From the NCBI GenBank assembly GCA_937949945.1, contig CALFEQ010000010.1, positions 1 through 44,225 on the forward strand: a stretch of DNA of 44,225 nt, read 5' to 3'. How positions within the stretch are numbered: the first letter of the stretch is position 1; each line of letters begins with the position of its first letter. Below are positions 16,951 to 25,987 of the stretch, in pieces. A model generated the notes under the pieces. It was not told where the DNA came from. It saw nothing but the letters and a program-made list of their open reading frames with translations, and searched no databases. The DNA comes from an uncultured Myxococcales bacterium (lineage in GTDB: Bacteria > Myxococcota_A > Polyangia > Polyangiales > Polyangiaceae). The translations under genes and the position numbers were made by a program.

Positions 16951-18287
16951 GCGCGATCGCCCTGCTCATGGGGCTGCTCGTGCTCTCGTATCTCGGGAGC
17001 CTGATCGTCGGCAGCGGCAAGACGCGCGGGTCGGCGTCGGGGATCGAGTTCATCGGCCTCGGCTTCGCCGTCGGGCCGCACGCGCTCGGCTTCGCCGAGC
17101 GGAAGATCTTCGTCGAGTTCGAGCCGATCGTGCAGATCGCGCTGGGGTGGCTCGCGTTCGGCATCGGCCTCGAGTTCGGGCGCGTCGAGGGGCGTCGCGT
17201 CAGCAAGGCTCCCGCCGCCCTCGGCATCGCGTGCGCGGTGCTGACGGGCGTGGGCGTCGCGGCGGCGGTGTGGAAGGCGCTCGGGACCGTCGCCGTGCCG
17301 GGCATCGATCGGGACAAGGCCATCATCCTGTCCGCCGGCGCCGGCGCCGTCAGCGCGGAGACCGCGCGCTACGCCGTCCAGTGGGTCATGGCTCGCTGGG
17401 GCGCGCAGGGGCCCGTCTCGAAGCTCCTCGTCGACATCGGCGCGGCGGACGATCTCGTGCCGCTCGTCGCCGCTGGTGCGGTCTTCGCGATCGCGCCGGC
17501 GCCCGGGCTCGCGCTCTCGCTCCCGGCGTGGGGGTGGTTCGCCGCGAGCCTCGCGCTCGGCGCACTGCTCGGTGTCGTCACGGCGATGCTCCTGCGCGGG
17601 ACCGAGGGCGACGCCGTGTGGGGCGTGCTCATCGGCACGCTCCTCCTCCTCGTCGGGACGGGCGCGCGCTTCGGGATGTGCACGATCTTCGTGACGTTCG
17701 CGATGGGCATCGCGCTCGCGACCGTGTCGCCGAGCCGCCGGGCGCTTCGAATGATGGTCGGCCCCACGGAGCGCGCGATCCTCTATCCGCTCCTCCTGCT
17801 CGCCGGCGCGCATCTCGATCCGAGGCCCGTCCTCGAGCACCCGACGCTCATGGCCGTCGCGGCGCTCGTCCTCCTCGCGCGCATCGTCGGCAAGCTCGTC
17901 TCGGGCGTCCTCGTACGGACGACGCTCCGAGACGCGCGTCCGGCGGGCCCGTGGCTCGGGATCGTCATGCTCTCGTCCGGTCCGGTGTCGATCTGCTGCG
18001 GCTTCGTCTTCGCGCTGCGCTTCCCGGGCCCGGTGGGCGACACGTTGCTCCTGTGCGCAGTGGCCTCGGCGGTTCTCGGCGAGCTCGTCTCGACGTTCGC
18101 TCTGAAAGGCCTGCTCACGGAGGCCGGCGAGATCGCCCCGGCCTCCGCCGTCGCTGCGGCGCCGACGCCTGCGCCGACGCCGGCGCCGACGGTGCCGAGG
18201 CCCTCCGCGCCTCCACCTCCGCCGGTCGAGAGTCAGATCGACCTCGGGCCTCCGTCGGAGCTGTTCCCCAAGGCGGACGGCGACTGA
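16947..18287 (+). CDS. Kef/CPA2-like cation:proton antiporter membrane domain
   Basis: 446 residues starting at a GTG that overlaps the channel stop codon (GTGA, 4 bp). About 12 hydrophobic helices: 'VSAIALLMGLLVLSYLGSL', 'IVQIALGWLAFGIGLEFG', 'AAGAVFAIAPAPGLALSL', 'VLIGTLLLLVGTGARFGM', 'LIGTLLLLVG'. The 'GWLAFGIGLEFG' and 'GAGAVSAETARYAV' segments resemble the two half-helices of the Na+/H+ exchanger fold. The tail is a Pro/Ala-rich cytoplasmic extension ('APTPAPTPAPTVP'), and there is no TrkA-N domain. Probably moves K+ or Na+ against protons. Coupling to the MscS-like gene suggests a joint osmotic role (inference). Confidence 0.75.
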   Translation: MSAIALLMGLLVLSYLGSLIVGSGKTRGSASGIEFIGLGFAVGPHALGFAERKIFVEFEPIVQIALGWLAFGIGLEFGRVEGRRVSKAPAALGIACAVLTGVGVAAAVWKALGTVAVPGIDRDKAIILSAGAGAVSAETARYAVQWVMARWGAQGPVSKLLVDIGAADDLVPLVAAGAVFAIAPAPGLALSLPAWGWFAASLALGALLGVVTAMLLRGTEGDAVWGVLIGTLLLLVGTGARFGMCTIFVTFAMGIALATVSPSRRALRMMVGPTERAILYPLLLLAGAHLDPRPVLEHPTLMAVAALVLLARIVGKLVSGVLVRTTLRDARPAGPWLGIVMLSSGPVSICCGFVFALRFPGPVGDTLLLCAVASAVLGELVSTFALKGLLTEAGEIAPASAVAAAPTPAPTPAPTVPRPSAPPPPPVESQIDLGPPSELFPKADGD

Positions 18288-18341
18288 CGCTCGCGCAAGA
18301 TCGCCCCGAAGCGTGAAAACCCTGGTAGGTTAGCCACGCTC

Positions 18342-19517
18342 ATGGCAGACGCTGTGGCCAACCCGCTCCCGGTACGTCTCGCGCAGCTCGCGCGCACGCT
18401 CGAGTCGCGTTTCCTCGGCAAGGACGAGGTCATTCGGCTTCTGCTCATCGCAGTGGTCGCCGGCGAGCACGCCGTGCTCATCGGACCGCCCGGGACCGCC
18501 AAGAGCGCGCTGATTCGGATGTTCGCGCGGCTGCTCCACGCGAACTACTTCGAGTACCTGCTCACGAGGTTCACGGAGCCGAACGAGATCTTCGGACCCG
18601 TCGACATCGCCGCCTTCCGCGAGGGTCGCTACCAGCGTCGCGTCGAGGGGATGCTCCCGACGGCGGAGATCGTGTTCCTCGACGAGGTCTTCAAGTCGAA
18701 CTCCGCCATCCTCAACGCGCTTCTGACCCTCCTCAACGAGCGCCGCTACACGTCCGGCGGCGTCGTCATGAAGTGCCCGCTGCTCTCGTGCTTCGGCGCT
18801 TCGAACGAGGTCCCGACCGACGAGACGCTGACGGCGATCTTCGACCGCTTCCTCCTGCGGATCCGGTCGGACAACCTCGACGCCTATCACTTCCAGGACC
18901 TCCTCACGAAGGGCGTGCAGCACGAGGTCATGGCGCTCACGGATGCGCCGGTTCAGCCCATCGTCTCGGCGCGCGAGATCCAGGAGCTCCACCGGTCCTT
19001 CGCGCAGCGGATGCGCTTCACGGAGGAGTTCTTCAGCCAGTACAAAGGCCTCGTCTTCCAGATCCGCGCCGAGGGCGTGAGCCTGTCCGATCGCCGCGTC
19101 GTGAAGCTGCTCAAGCTCTTCGCCGCGAGCGCGTTCCTCGACGGACGCGCGCAGCCGGACGCGAGCGACTTCTTCGTGCTCAAGCACATCTGGAACAACG
19201 AGGACCAGGCCGCGATCCTCGAGTCCATCGTCACGCCCGTCCTCGAGGCGCACTACCGCGACCACCCGAACGCGCGGCGTGTCGGCGCCGCCGGCGTCGG
19301 AATCGAAGCGCTCGCAGGCGAGATCGATCGCGTCCGCCAGGTGCTCACCGGCGGCGCCGGCCTCTCCGACGTCCAGCTCTTCAGCCAGCTCAAGGCGCTC
19401 AACGAGATCAAGGCGGCGCTCGGCGCCTCTCCGGATCCTCGCGCGCCCGAGCTCGTCCAGCGCGTCGACCAGCTCCTCGAGGCGGCGTTCCGTAGCGGCC
19501 GCTTCGCCCAGCTCTGA
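18342..19517 (+). CDS. MoxR-family AAA+ ATPase (RavA-like)
   Basis: 391 residues. Walker A 'GPPGTAKS' at 48-55, Walker B 'IVFLDEVFKSNSAILNALL', with the 'FTEPNEIFGPVDI' stretch typical of MoxR proteins, then sensor 'CFGASNEVPTD' and a C-terminal lid. The family acts as a chaperone-like ATPase, usually with a von Willebrand A partner (ViaA for RavA). No VWA gene lies in this window, so the partner, if any, is elsewhere. It is 3 bp upstream of tsaB in a tight operon with a nucleotidyltransferase-fold gene. A leader sequence GGTAGGTTA could contain a -10 element, but this is weak. Confidence 0.9.
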   Translation: MADAVANPLPVRLAQLARTLESRFLGKDEVIRLLLIAVVAGEHAVLIGPPGTAKSALIRMFARLLHANYFEYLLTRFTEPNEIFGPVDIAAFREGRYQRRVEGMLPTAEIVFLDEVFKSNSAILNALLTLLNERRYTSGGVVMKCPLLSCFGASNEVPTDETLTAIFDRFLLRIRSDNLDAYHFQDLLTKGVQHEVMALTDAPVQPIVSAREIQELHRSFAQRMRFTEEFFSQYKGLVFQIRAEGVSLSDRRVVKLLKLFAASAFLDGRAQPDASDFFVLKHIWNNEDQAAILESIVTPVLEAHYRDHPNARRVGAAGVGIEALAGEIDRVRQVLTGGAGLSDVQLFSQLKALNEIKAALGASPDPRAPELVQRVDQLLEAAFRSGRFAQL

Positions 19518-19520
19518 TCG

Positions 19521-20213
19521 ATGCGCATCTGCGGGGTCGATACCTCGACGGCGCTGGGCTCCGTCGCGCTCGTGGAGGACGGCGTCGTCGTGGCGGAGGA
19601 CGCGCGGCGCGTCTCGAACGCGCACGGCGAGTCGCTCCTGCCGATGATCGACGAGGTATTCGCGAAGGCCGGCTGGAAGCCGGCCGACGTCGCACGGTGG
19701 TGCGTGGGCGTCGGCCCGGGCTCGTTCACGGGCGTTCGCATCGGGGTCGCGACCGTGAAGGGCATCGTCCTCGCGACGGGCGCGGAGCTCGTCGGTGTGG
19801 GCTCGCTCGAGGCCATGGCCGCGCTCGTCCCGGACGCAGGCAGCGGCGAGCGGGCGCGCGTGATCCTCTCGGCGGTGGACGCGATCCGCGGCGAGCTCTA
19901 CGTCCAAGCGCTCGGCGCGGTGCGCTCGGAGCCGGTGTGCCTCAGGCCGGAGGCGATCGGGGCGTGGCTCGACGGCCTCACGGACGCGCCCGAGGTCGTG
20001 GTCGTCGGCGAGGCCGCCGCGAAGATCCCTCCGCTGCCGGGGCGCTCCGTCGTCGGCTCGTTCACCTCCGGAGAGCACGCGCTGCCGCACGCGCGCGGCG
20101 TGGCGCTCGTCGGTCGCTCCCTTCCGCCGGTCGCTCCCGCGCTCCTCGAGCCGGTCTACGTCCGACCTCCCGAGATCACGACGCCCAAGCGCCCGGCCTC
20201 CGAGGCGCGCTAA
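19521..20213 (+). CDS. tsaB: tRNA threonylcarbamoyladenosine biosynthesis protein TsaB
   Basis: 230 residues. Actin/ASKHA-fold partner of TsaD, needed for t6A37 formation in ANN-decoding tRNAs. The N-terminal signature 'ICGVDTSTALGSVALVEDG', 'HGESLLPMIDEV', the glycine-rich 'GVGPGSFTGVRIGVATVKG' and 'SLEAMA' are the family hallmarks. The C-terminal half ('LEPVYVRPPEI') is the usual TsaB ending. It starts 3 bp after the MoxR gene stop and ends 11 bp before the nucleotidyltransferase-fold gene, so all three are probably co-transcribed. tsaD, tsaC and tsaE are not in the window. Confidence 0.93.
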   Translation: MRICGVDTSTALGSVALVEDGVVVAEDARRVSNAHGESLLPMIDEVFAKAGWKPADVARWCVGVGPGSFTGVRIGVATVKGIVLATGAELVGVGSLEAMAALVPDAGSGERARVILSAVDAIRGELYVQALGAVRSEPVCLRPEAIGAWLDGLTDAPEVVVVGEAAAKIPPLPGRSVVGSFTSGEHALPHARGVALVGRSLPPVAPALLEPVYVRPPEITTPKRPASEAR

Positions 20214-20224
20214 GCTCGACGGCG

Positions 20225-20953
20225 ATGACCGCTGGAACACGCCATCCGATGTTCCTGGCGCTGCCCACGAGCGTGCGCGAGCGCATCGAGGAGTGGATGA
20301 AGAGCCTGATGAGCGCGCTCGGCGACGATCTCGTCGCGATCCTCCTCACGGGCGGCGTCGCGCGCGGCGACTACCGGCCCGGCGAGAGCGACGTGAACGC
20401 GATCATCGTCCTGCGCGACGCGAGCTTCGAGAAGCTCGACGCGATTTCGAGCGCGATGCAGGCGGCGCGCTACGGCGCGCGCGTCGAAGCGACGATCCTG
20501 ACGGAGAACGAGCTCCCGGGTTCGTGCGACGCGTTCCCGCTGCTGTACGACGAGATCAAGCGCTCGCACATCGTCCTCGTCGGCCGCGATCCGTTCGCCT
20601 CGACGGTCGTCCACGACACGAACCGCCGCCTCCGCATCGAGCAGGAGCTCCGCGAGGCGCAGGTCTGGCTCCGCCGCGCCGTCACCGACGCGCTCGGCGC
20701 CCGCGAAGCGATCGGCGGCGCCGTCGCACGCAAGGTCCGCCAAGTCCGCCGCCCGCTCCGCGCGCTCCTCGCGCTCAAGGGGATCGAGTGCAAGGAGGAC
20801 CTCCTCAGCGTCCTGTCGTGCGCCGGCCAGGTCTACGGCGTCGACGCCGCGTCGCTGGCGAAGCCACGCGAAGAGCCGGAGGCAGCGCATGGAGCGCTGA
20901 CGCGGATCCTGGCGGCGGCGATCGAGGACGTGTACCGGATGGGTACGGGGTAG
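20225..20953 (+). CDS. Nucleotidyltransferase-fold protein with altered catalytic Asp
   Basis: 242 residues. Residues 39-62 form the polymerase-beta-type core: 'ILLTGGVARGDYRPGESDVNAI'. The usual GS...DxD pattern appears as GG(43-44)...SDVN(55-58), so the second metal-binding Asp is Asn. An alpha-helical C-terminal part follows ('EQELREAQVWLRRAVTDALGA', 'LLSVLSCAGQVYGVD'), reminiscent of HEPN-like or kanamycin-nucleotidyltransferase C-terminal bundles. It may be a weak or inactive nucleotidyltransferase, or use a different metal ligand. Third gene of the MoxR-tsaB operon. The start is preceded only by a weak purine stretch; the operon position supports it. Confidence 0.7.
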   Translation: MTAGTRHPMFLALPTSVRERIEEWMKSLMSALGDDLVAILLTGGVARGDYRPGESDVNAIIVLRDASFEKLDAISSAMQAARYGARVEATILTENELPGSCDAFPLLYDEIKRSHIVLVGRDPFASTVVHDTNRRLRIEQELREAQVWLRRAVTDALGAREAIGGAVARKVRQVRRPLRALLALKGIECKEDLLSVLSCAGQVYGVDAASLAKPREEPEAAHGALTRILAAAIEDVYRMGTG

Positions 20954-21029
20954 CGAAGCGAAGGTCGATCAGGTCGGCTCCGGGCTCGAGATTCTCTCGC
21001 CTCGTCGAGACGGTGCCTGTTGCGTTCCC

Positions 21030-21059
21030 CTGGAGCCTGGAGCCCGGAGCCTGGAGCCT
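21030..21059 (+). repeat. 30-bp heptad-tetramer repeat, identical to 6026-6055
   Basis: Units CTGGAGC, CTGGAGC, CCGGAGC, CTGGAGC plus CT, all 30 bases matching the copy at 6026-6055, about 15 kb away. Here it lies between two convergent genes and ends just before the stop codon of the PA14 lipoprotein gene. Confidence 0.9.
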
Positions 21060-21061
21060 GA

Positions 21062-21853
21062 TCAGAGCTGCGTCGGGCAAACCCTGAAGTCCGCCTCGCC
21101 CTCCTTCTTGCAGAGGAGCTGCAGCGCGACGTTGCCCGTCGTCTGGAGGTAGTCGACCGTCACGAGGTGCGTGCCCGCGACGAGGTGGACGGGGCCGGTC
21201 GCCTCGGCGGGGGCGGAGCGGGCGCCGTCGTTGTCGACGATCAGCGTGTTGTCGATCTTGAGGATCGCGCCGTCGTCGGCCACGAGCTTGAAGTCGTAGT
21301 TGGCGGGCGACGTCACGATGAGCGGGGCCTCGTAGCGGATCGCGAAGTTCTCCACGCGCGATGCGTCCACGCCGGGGAAGCCGCCGCTGAAGGCCTGCGG
21401 CGCGATGTTGAGCTCCTTCGTGAAGAGGAAGCCGTTCGGCTGCATCGACCCGAGGTCGGGAAGCTTCGTCGTGCCGGCGTCGAGCCAGTAGATGTTGCCC
21501 TTGAAGCCGGTCGAGTCGACGGTGCCGCTGCCGAAGATGGTCGCTGCGTTCACGATGGGAGCGCCCGTCGGGTTCGGCGGGGTCGTCGGCGCCGGCGGGG
21601 CGGTGCTCGTGCTGGTCGGCGTCGGCGAGGGACGCTTGCCGAGCCTCCGGATGGGGCCGGGGGCGTACGTCGTCGCCGCCGGCGGAGTTGTGGTGGTCGC
21701 AGTCGGCTGTGCGGTCTGCTGCGCACCCGACTGACCCGGATTGCTCGACGGGTTCTGCGGATCAGTGCCTCCGCCCGCGCGCAACGAGAAGCTGCAGGCA
21801 AGGAGGGTGGAAGCGGTGAGAAAGGCGGCGGGGAAGAGGACCTTGCGCATCAA
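21062..21853 (-). CDS. PA14-domain lipoprotein
   Basis: 263 residues. Signal peptide with lipobox LLAC (Cys20), then a 90-residue Pro/Thr/Ser-rich linker ('TTTTPPAATTYAPGP', 'PTPTSTSTAPPAPT'). The C-terminal 150 residues show a PA14 fold: 'ENFAIRYEAPLIV', 'YDFKLVADDGAILKIDNTLIV', 'HLVAGTHLVTVDYLQTTGNVALQL'. PA14 domains usually bind carbohydrate in secreted or surface proteins. Met2 is an equally good start. No enzyme domain is attached, so a surface adhesion or glycan-binding role is inferred. Confidence 0.85.
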   Translation of the reverse strand: MMRKVLFPAAFLTASTLLACSFSLRAGGGTDPQNPSSNPGQSGAQQTAQPTATTTTPPAATTYAPGPIRRLGKRPSPTPTSTSTAPPAPTTPPNPTGAPIVNAATIFGSGTVDSTGFKGNIYWLDAGTTKLPDLGSMQPNGFLFTKELNIAPQAFSGGFPGVDASRVENFAIRYEAPLIVTSPANYDFKLVADDGAILKIDNTLIVDNDGARSAPAEATGPVHLVAGTHLVTVDYLQTTGNVALQLLCKKEGEADFRVCPTQL

Positions 21854-21903
21854 GCTCTCCGTGCATTGCGGGCCGGTGTGGCCGGCTCCGCTCTCGGGGG
21901 AGG

Positions 21904-21945
21904 CGGGGGAAGCCCCCGTCTCGAGACCGTCCAGCGGGGCTGGAC
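21904..21945 (-). terminator. Two adjacent hairpins between two lipoprotein genes
   Basis: CGGGGG (21904-21909) pairs with CCCCCG (21913-21918), and GTCCAGC (21929-21935) pairs with GCTGGAC (21939-21945), each with a 3-nt loop. They lie about 100 bp past the stop at 22042 and 50 bp before the start at 21853, so either termination or a leader structure is possible. Confidence 0.45.
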
Positions 21946-22041
21946 TCGTTGTTCGACGTCAGCTCGCGGAATTGTTTCAATCGATGCTGCGGCGCTCGGC
22001 CGGAACGGCAGAGCTTCGCGCGCCGCACGATAAACCGACCT

Positions 22042-22707
22042 TCAGTCGAAGTCCTCGATTTTCCACAAGCCACGCTCGCGGACGAGCTGCATCGTGCCCT
22101 GGCTGTAGGCCATGGTGGCGCGGTCGCCCGTCTCCTCGATCGTGGCGGAGGGCAGCGCCTGCTTGAGGCCCGCGACGACCTGCTCGATCTCGTCCTTGTC
22201 GTGCCCCTCCCAGGCGCTCTTGAGCTTCTCTGCGTCGAGCCCCTCGCGGTGGGCGTCCGGGACGTACTTCAGGACGACGTCGTAACGCTTCCGCTCGACC
22301 GCGCGAATGAAGCCCTGGATGGCGCGCCTCGGCGTGTCCTGGGCGTAGAGGTCGATCGCGGTCGCCTCGACTTTCCACTTGCCGTTTTCGAGCACGAGCT
22401 CGAGCTCCTGCCCGTTCGCGCTGGTGACGGTGGCCGTGACGACGGGGGTGGACGTCGGCCGGGAGAGCGCCCGAGCGATCTCGCGCACCTCCTCGGGGTT
22501 GTCCTTGACCATGCGACGGAACGCCTCGAGGGAGATCCCGCGGCGGGCTTCCTCGCTGAGCATGCGATAGGCGTCGTCCGCCCGGCCTTCCTCGAGGGCC
22601 CGTGAGTACGCGCGCAGGACGGAGTGCGGATCCTCGGGGCGGGGGCTCGAGCAAGCCGCCAGCACCGCCGTGAGGCCCGCGACCACCAGCTTCGCTGCTG
22701 CTCTCAT
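22042..22707 (-). CDS. Lipoprotein with probable tandem NTF2-like domains
   Basis: 221 residues. Lipobox LAAC (Cys19). Two similar halves follow: 'SVLRAYSRALEEGRADDAYRML' and 'RAIQGFIRAVERKRYDVVLKYV', each a helix pair of the DUF4878/NTF2-like type followed by a beta sheet ending in 'NGKWKVEA' and 'RGLWKIEDFD'. This internal repetition suggests two cone-shaped NTF2-like domains, which bind small ligands or proteins. The exact function is unknown; periplasmic or outer-membrane location is predicted. Transcribed divergently from lon. Confidence 0.75.
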   Translation of the reverse strand: MRAAAKLVVAGLTAVLAACSSPRPEDPHSVLRAYSRALEEGRADDAYRMLSEEARRGISLEAFRRMVKDNPEEVREIARALSRPTSTPVVTATVTSANGQELELVLENGKWKVEATAIDLYAQDTPRRAIQGFIRAVERKRYDVVLKYVPDAHREGLDAEKLKSAWEGHDKDEIEQVVAGLKQALPSATIEETGDRATMAYSQGTMQLVRERGLWKIEDFD

Positions 22708-22898
22708 CGGGCCGAAGGACTAGCACGCCACCGGGCCCCCTGTCACAGGCGGCCGAGGTCGGCGGCCGAGCCCGACCGGCCGTCCGCGCCTGCGGTCGGG
22801 GCCGGCGGCGCGGGCCTCGAGCGGCGCGGCTTCGCGCCCGCGGCGCCCGTGGTCACGGACCCCCTTTTTCCCATCGCGCGCGAGTTTTCCGCGGTACG

Positions 22899-25307
<2,409 letters not shown>

Positions 25308-25310
25308 CGG

Positions 25311-25730
25311 TCAGCTCGCGGCCCTGATCGGCCACGGCGTGGGCCGCGGGCCGGCCTGCCAGTTGTCGTGGCGTCCGTCCCAGTACATGACCTTCACGTC
25401 GGCGAGGTCGATGTCGTCGAGGCAGTTGAAGTTGACGGATACGTAGTCGCCTCCGAGCACGTCGAGGTGCCCGCGTGCGAAGCAGTGCGCGCCGCACCGC
25501 CTGCAGAAGTATCGGGTCGAGACCTTCGCGCTCGTCTGGTACTCGCTGAGGCTCTCCTTTCCCGCGAGGAGGGTGAACGCTTCCGGCTTCACGATCCCTC
25601 CGATCAGGCCGAGCTTCGTGCAGAGCGTGCAGTTGCACCCCGTCGCATCGTTCGCATCGACCTCGACCTCGAAGCGGACCGCGCCGCAGTGACAGCTGCC
25701 CGTGTGCTTCGTCGCACCCTTCTTGCTCAT
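25311..25730 (-). CDS. GFA/CENP-V family zinc protein
   Basis: 139 residues. Zinc-binding Cys pattern of the glutathione-dependent formaldehyde-activating (Gfa/CENP-V) fold: Cys13 and Cys15 ('GSCHCGAVRF'), Cys32, Cys34 and Cys37 ('GCNCTLC'), then Cys76, Cys79 and Cys83 ('FCRRCGAHC'). Two zinc sites are expected. The family is named for S-hydroxymethylglutathione formation, but most members have no proven substrate. The heptad repeat at 25770-25804 lies 40 bp upstream of the start codon. Confidence 0.88.
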   Translation of the reverse strand: MSKKGATKHTGSCHCGAVRFEVEVDANDATGCNCTLCTKLGLIGGIVKPEAFTLLAGKESLSEYQTSAKVSTRYFCRRCGAHCFARGHLDVLGGDYVSVNFNCLDDIDLADVKVMYWDGRHDNWQAGPRPTPWPIRAAS

Positions 25731-25769
25731 CGTGACGATCTCCCTTTCGGTTCGCGTTCTCGTTCTCTG

Positions 25770-25804
25770 ACCTCGGTCTCCAGACTCGAGCCTCCAGTCT
25801 CCAG
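25770..25804 (-). repeat. Five-unit heptad repeat upstream of the GFA gene
   Basis: Minus strand: CTGGAGA, CTGGAGG, CTCGAGT, CTGGAGA, CCGAGGT. A more degenerate member of the heptad family, mixing the GGAG and GAGG unit types. It ends 40 bp before the start codon of the GFA gene. The rest of the divergent region 25731-25987 shows nothing else clear. Confidence 0.6.
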
Positions 25805-25987
25805 CACGTCCTTGCCGGAGGCCGGCGCCCGGTGACTCGCACCGCCACGGATGGGAGGCCGGAGAAGCTCCAGTCGATCCCCGCGGCGAGCACTGCTGAG
25901 GACTCGGGAAACCGTACGCGCTCGCGTTGACAGCTTCTTGTCAGGTTTGAGCGCGAGCTTCGCAGCGCGTCGTGCTATGACCCGGGC

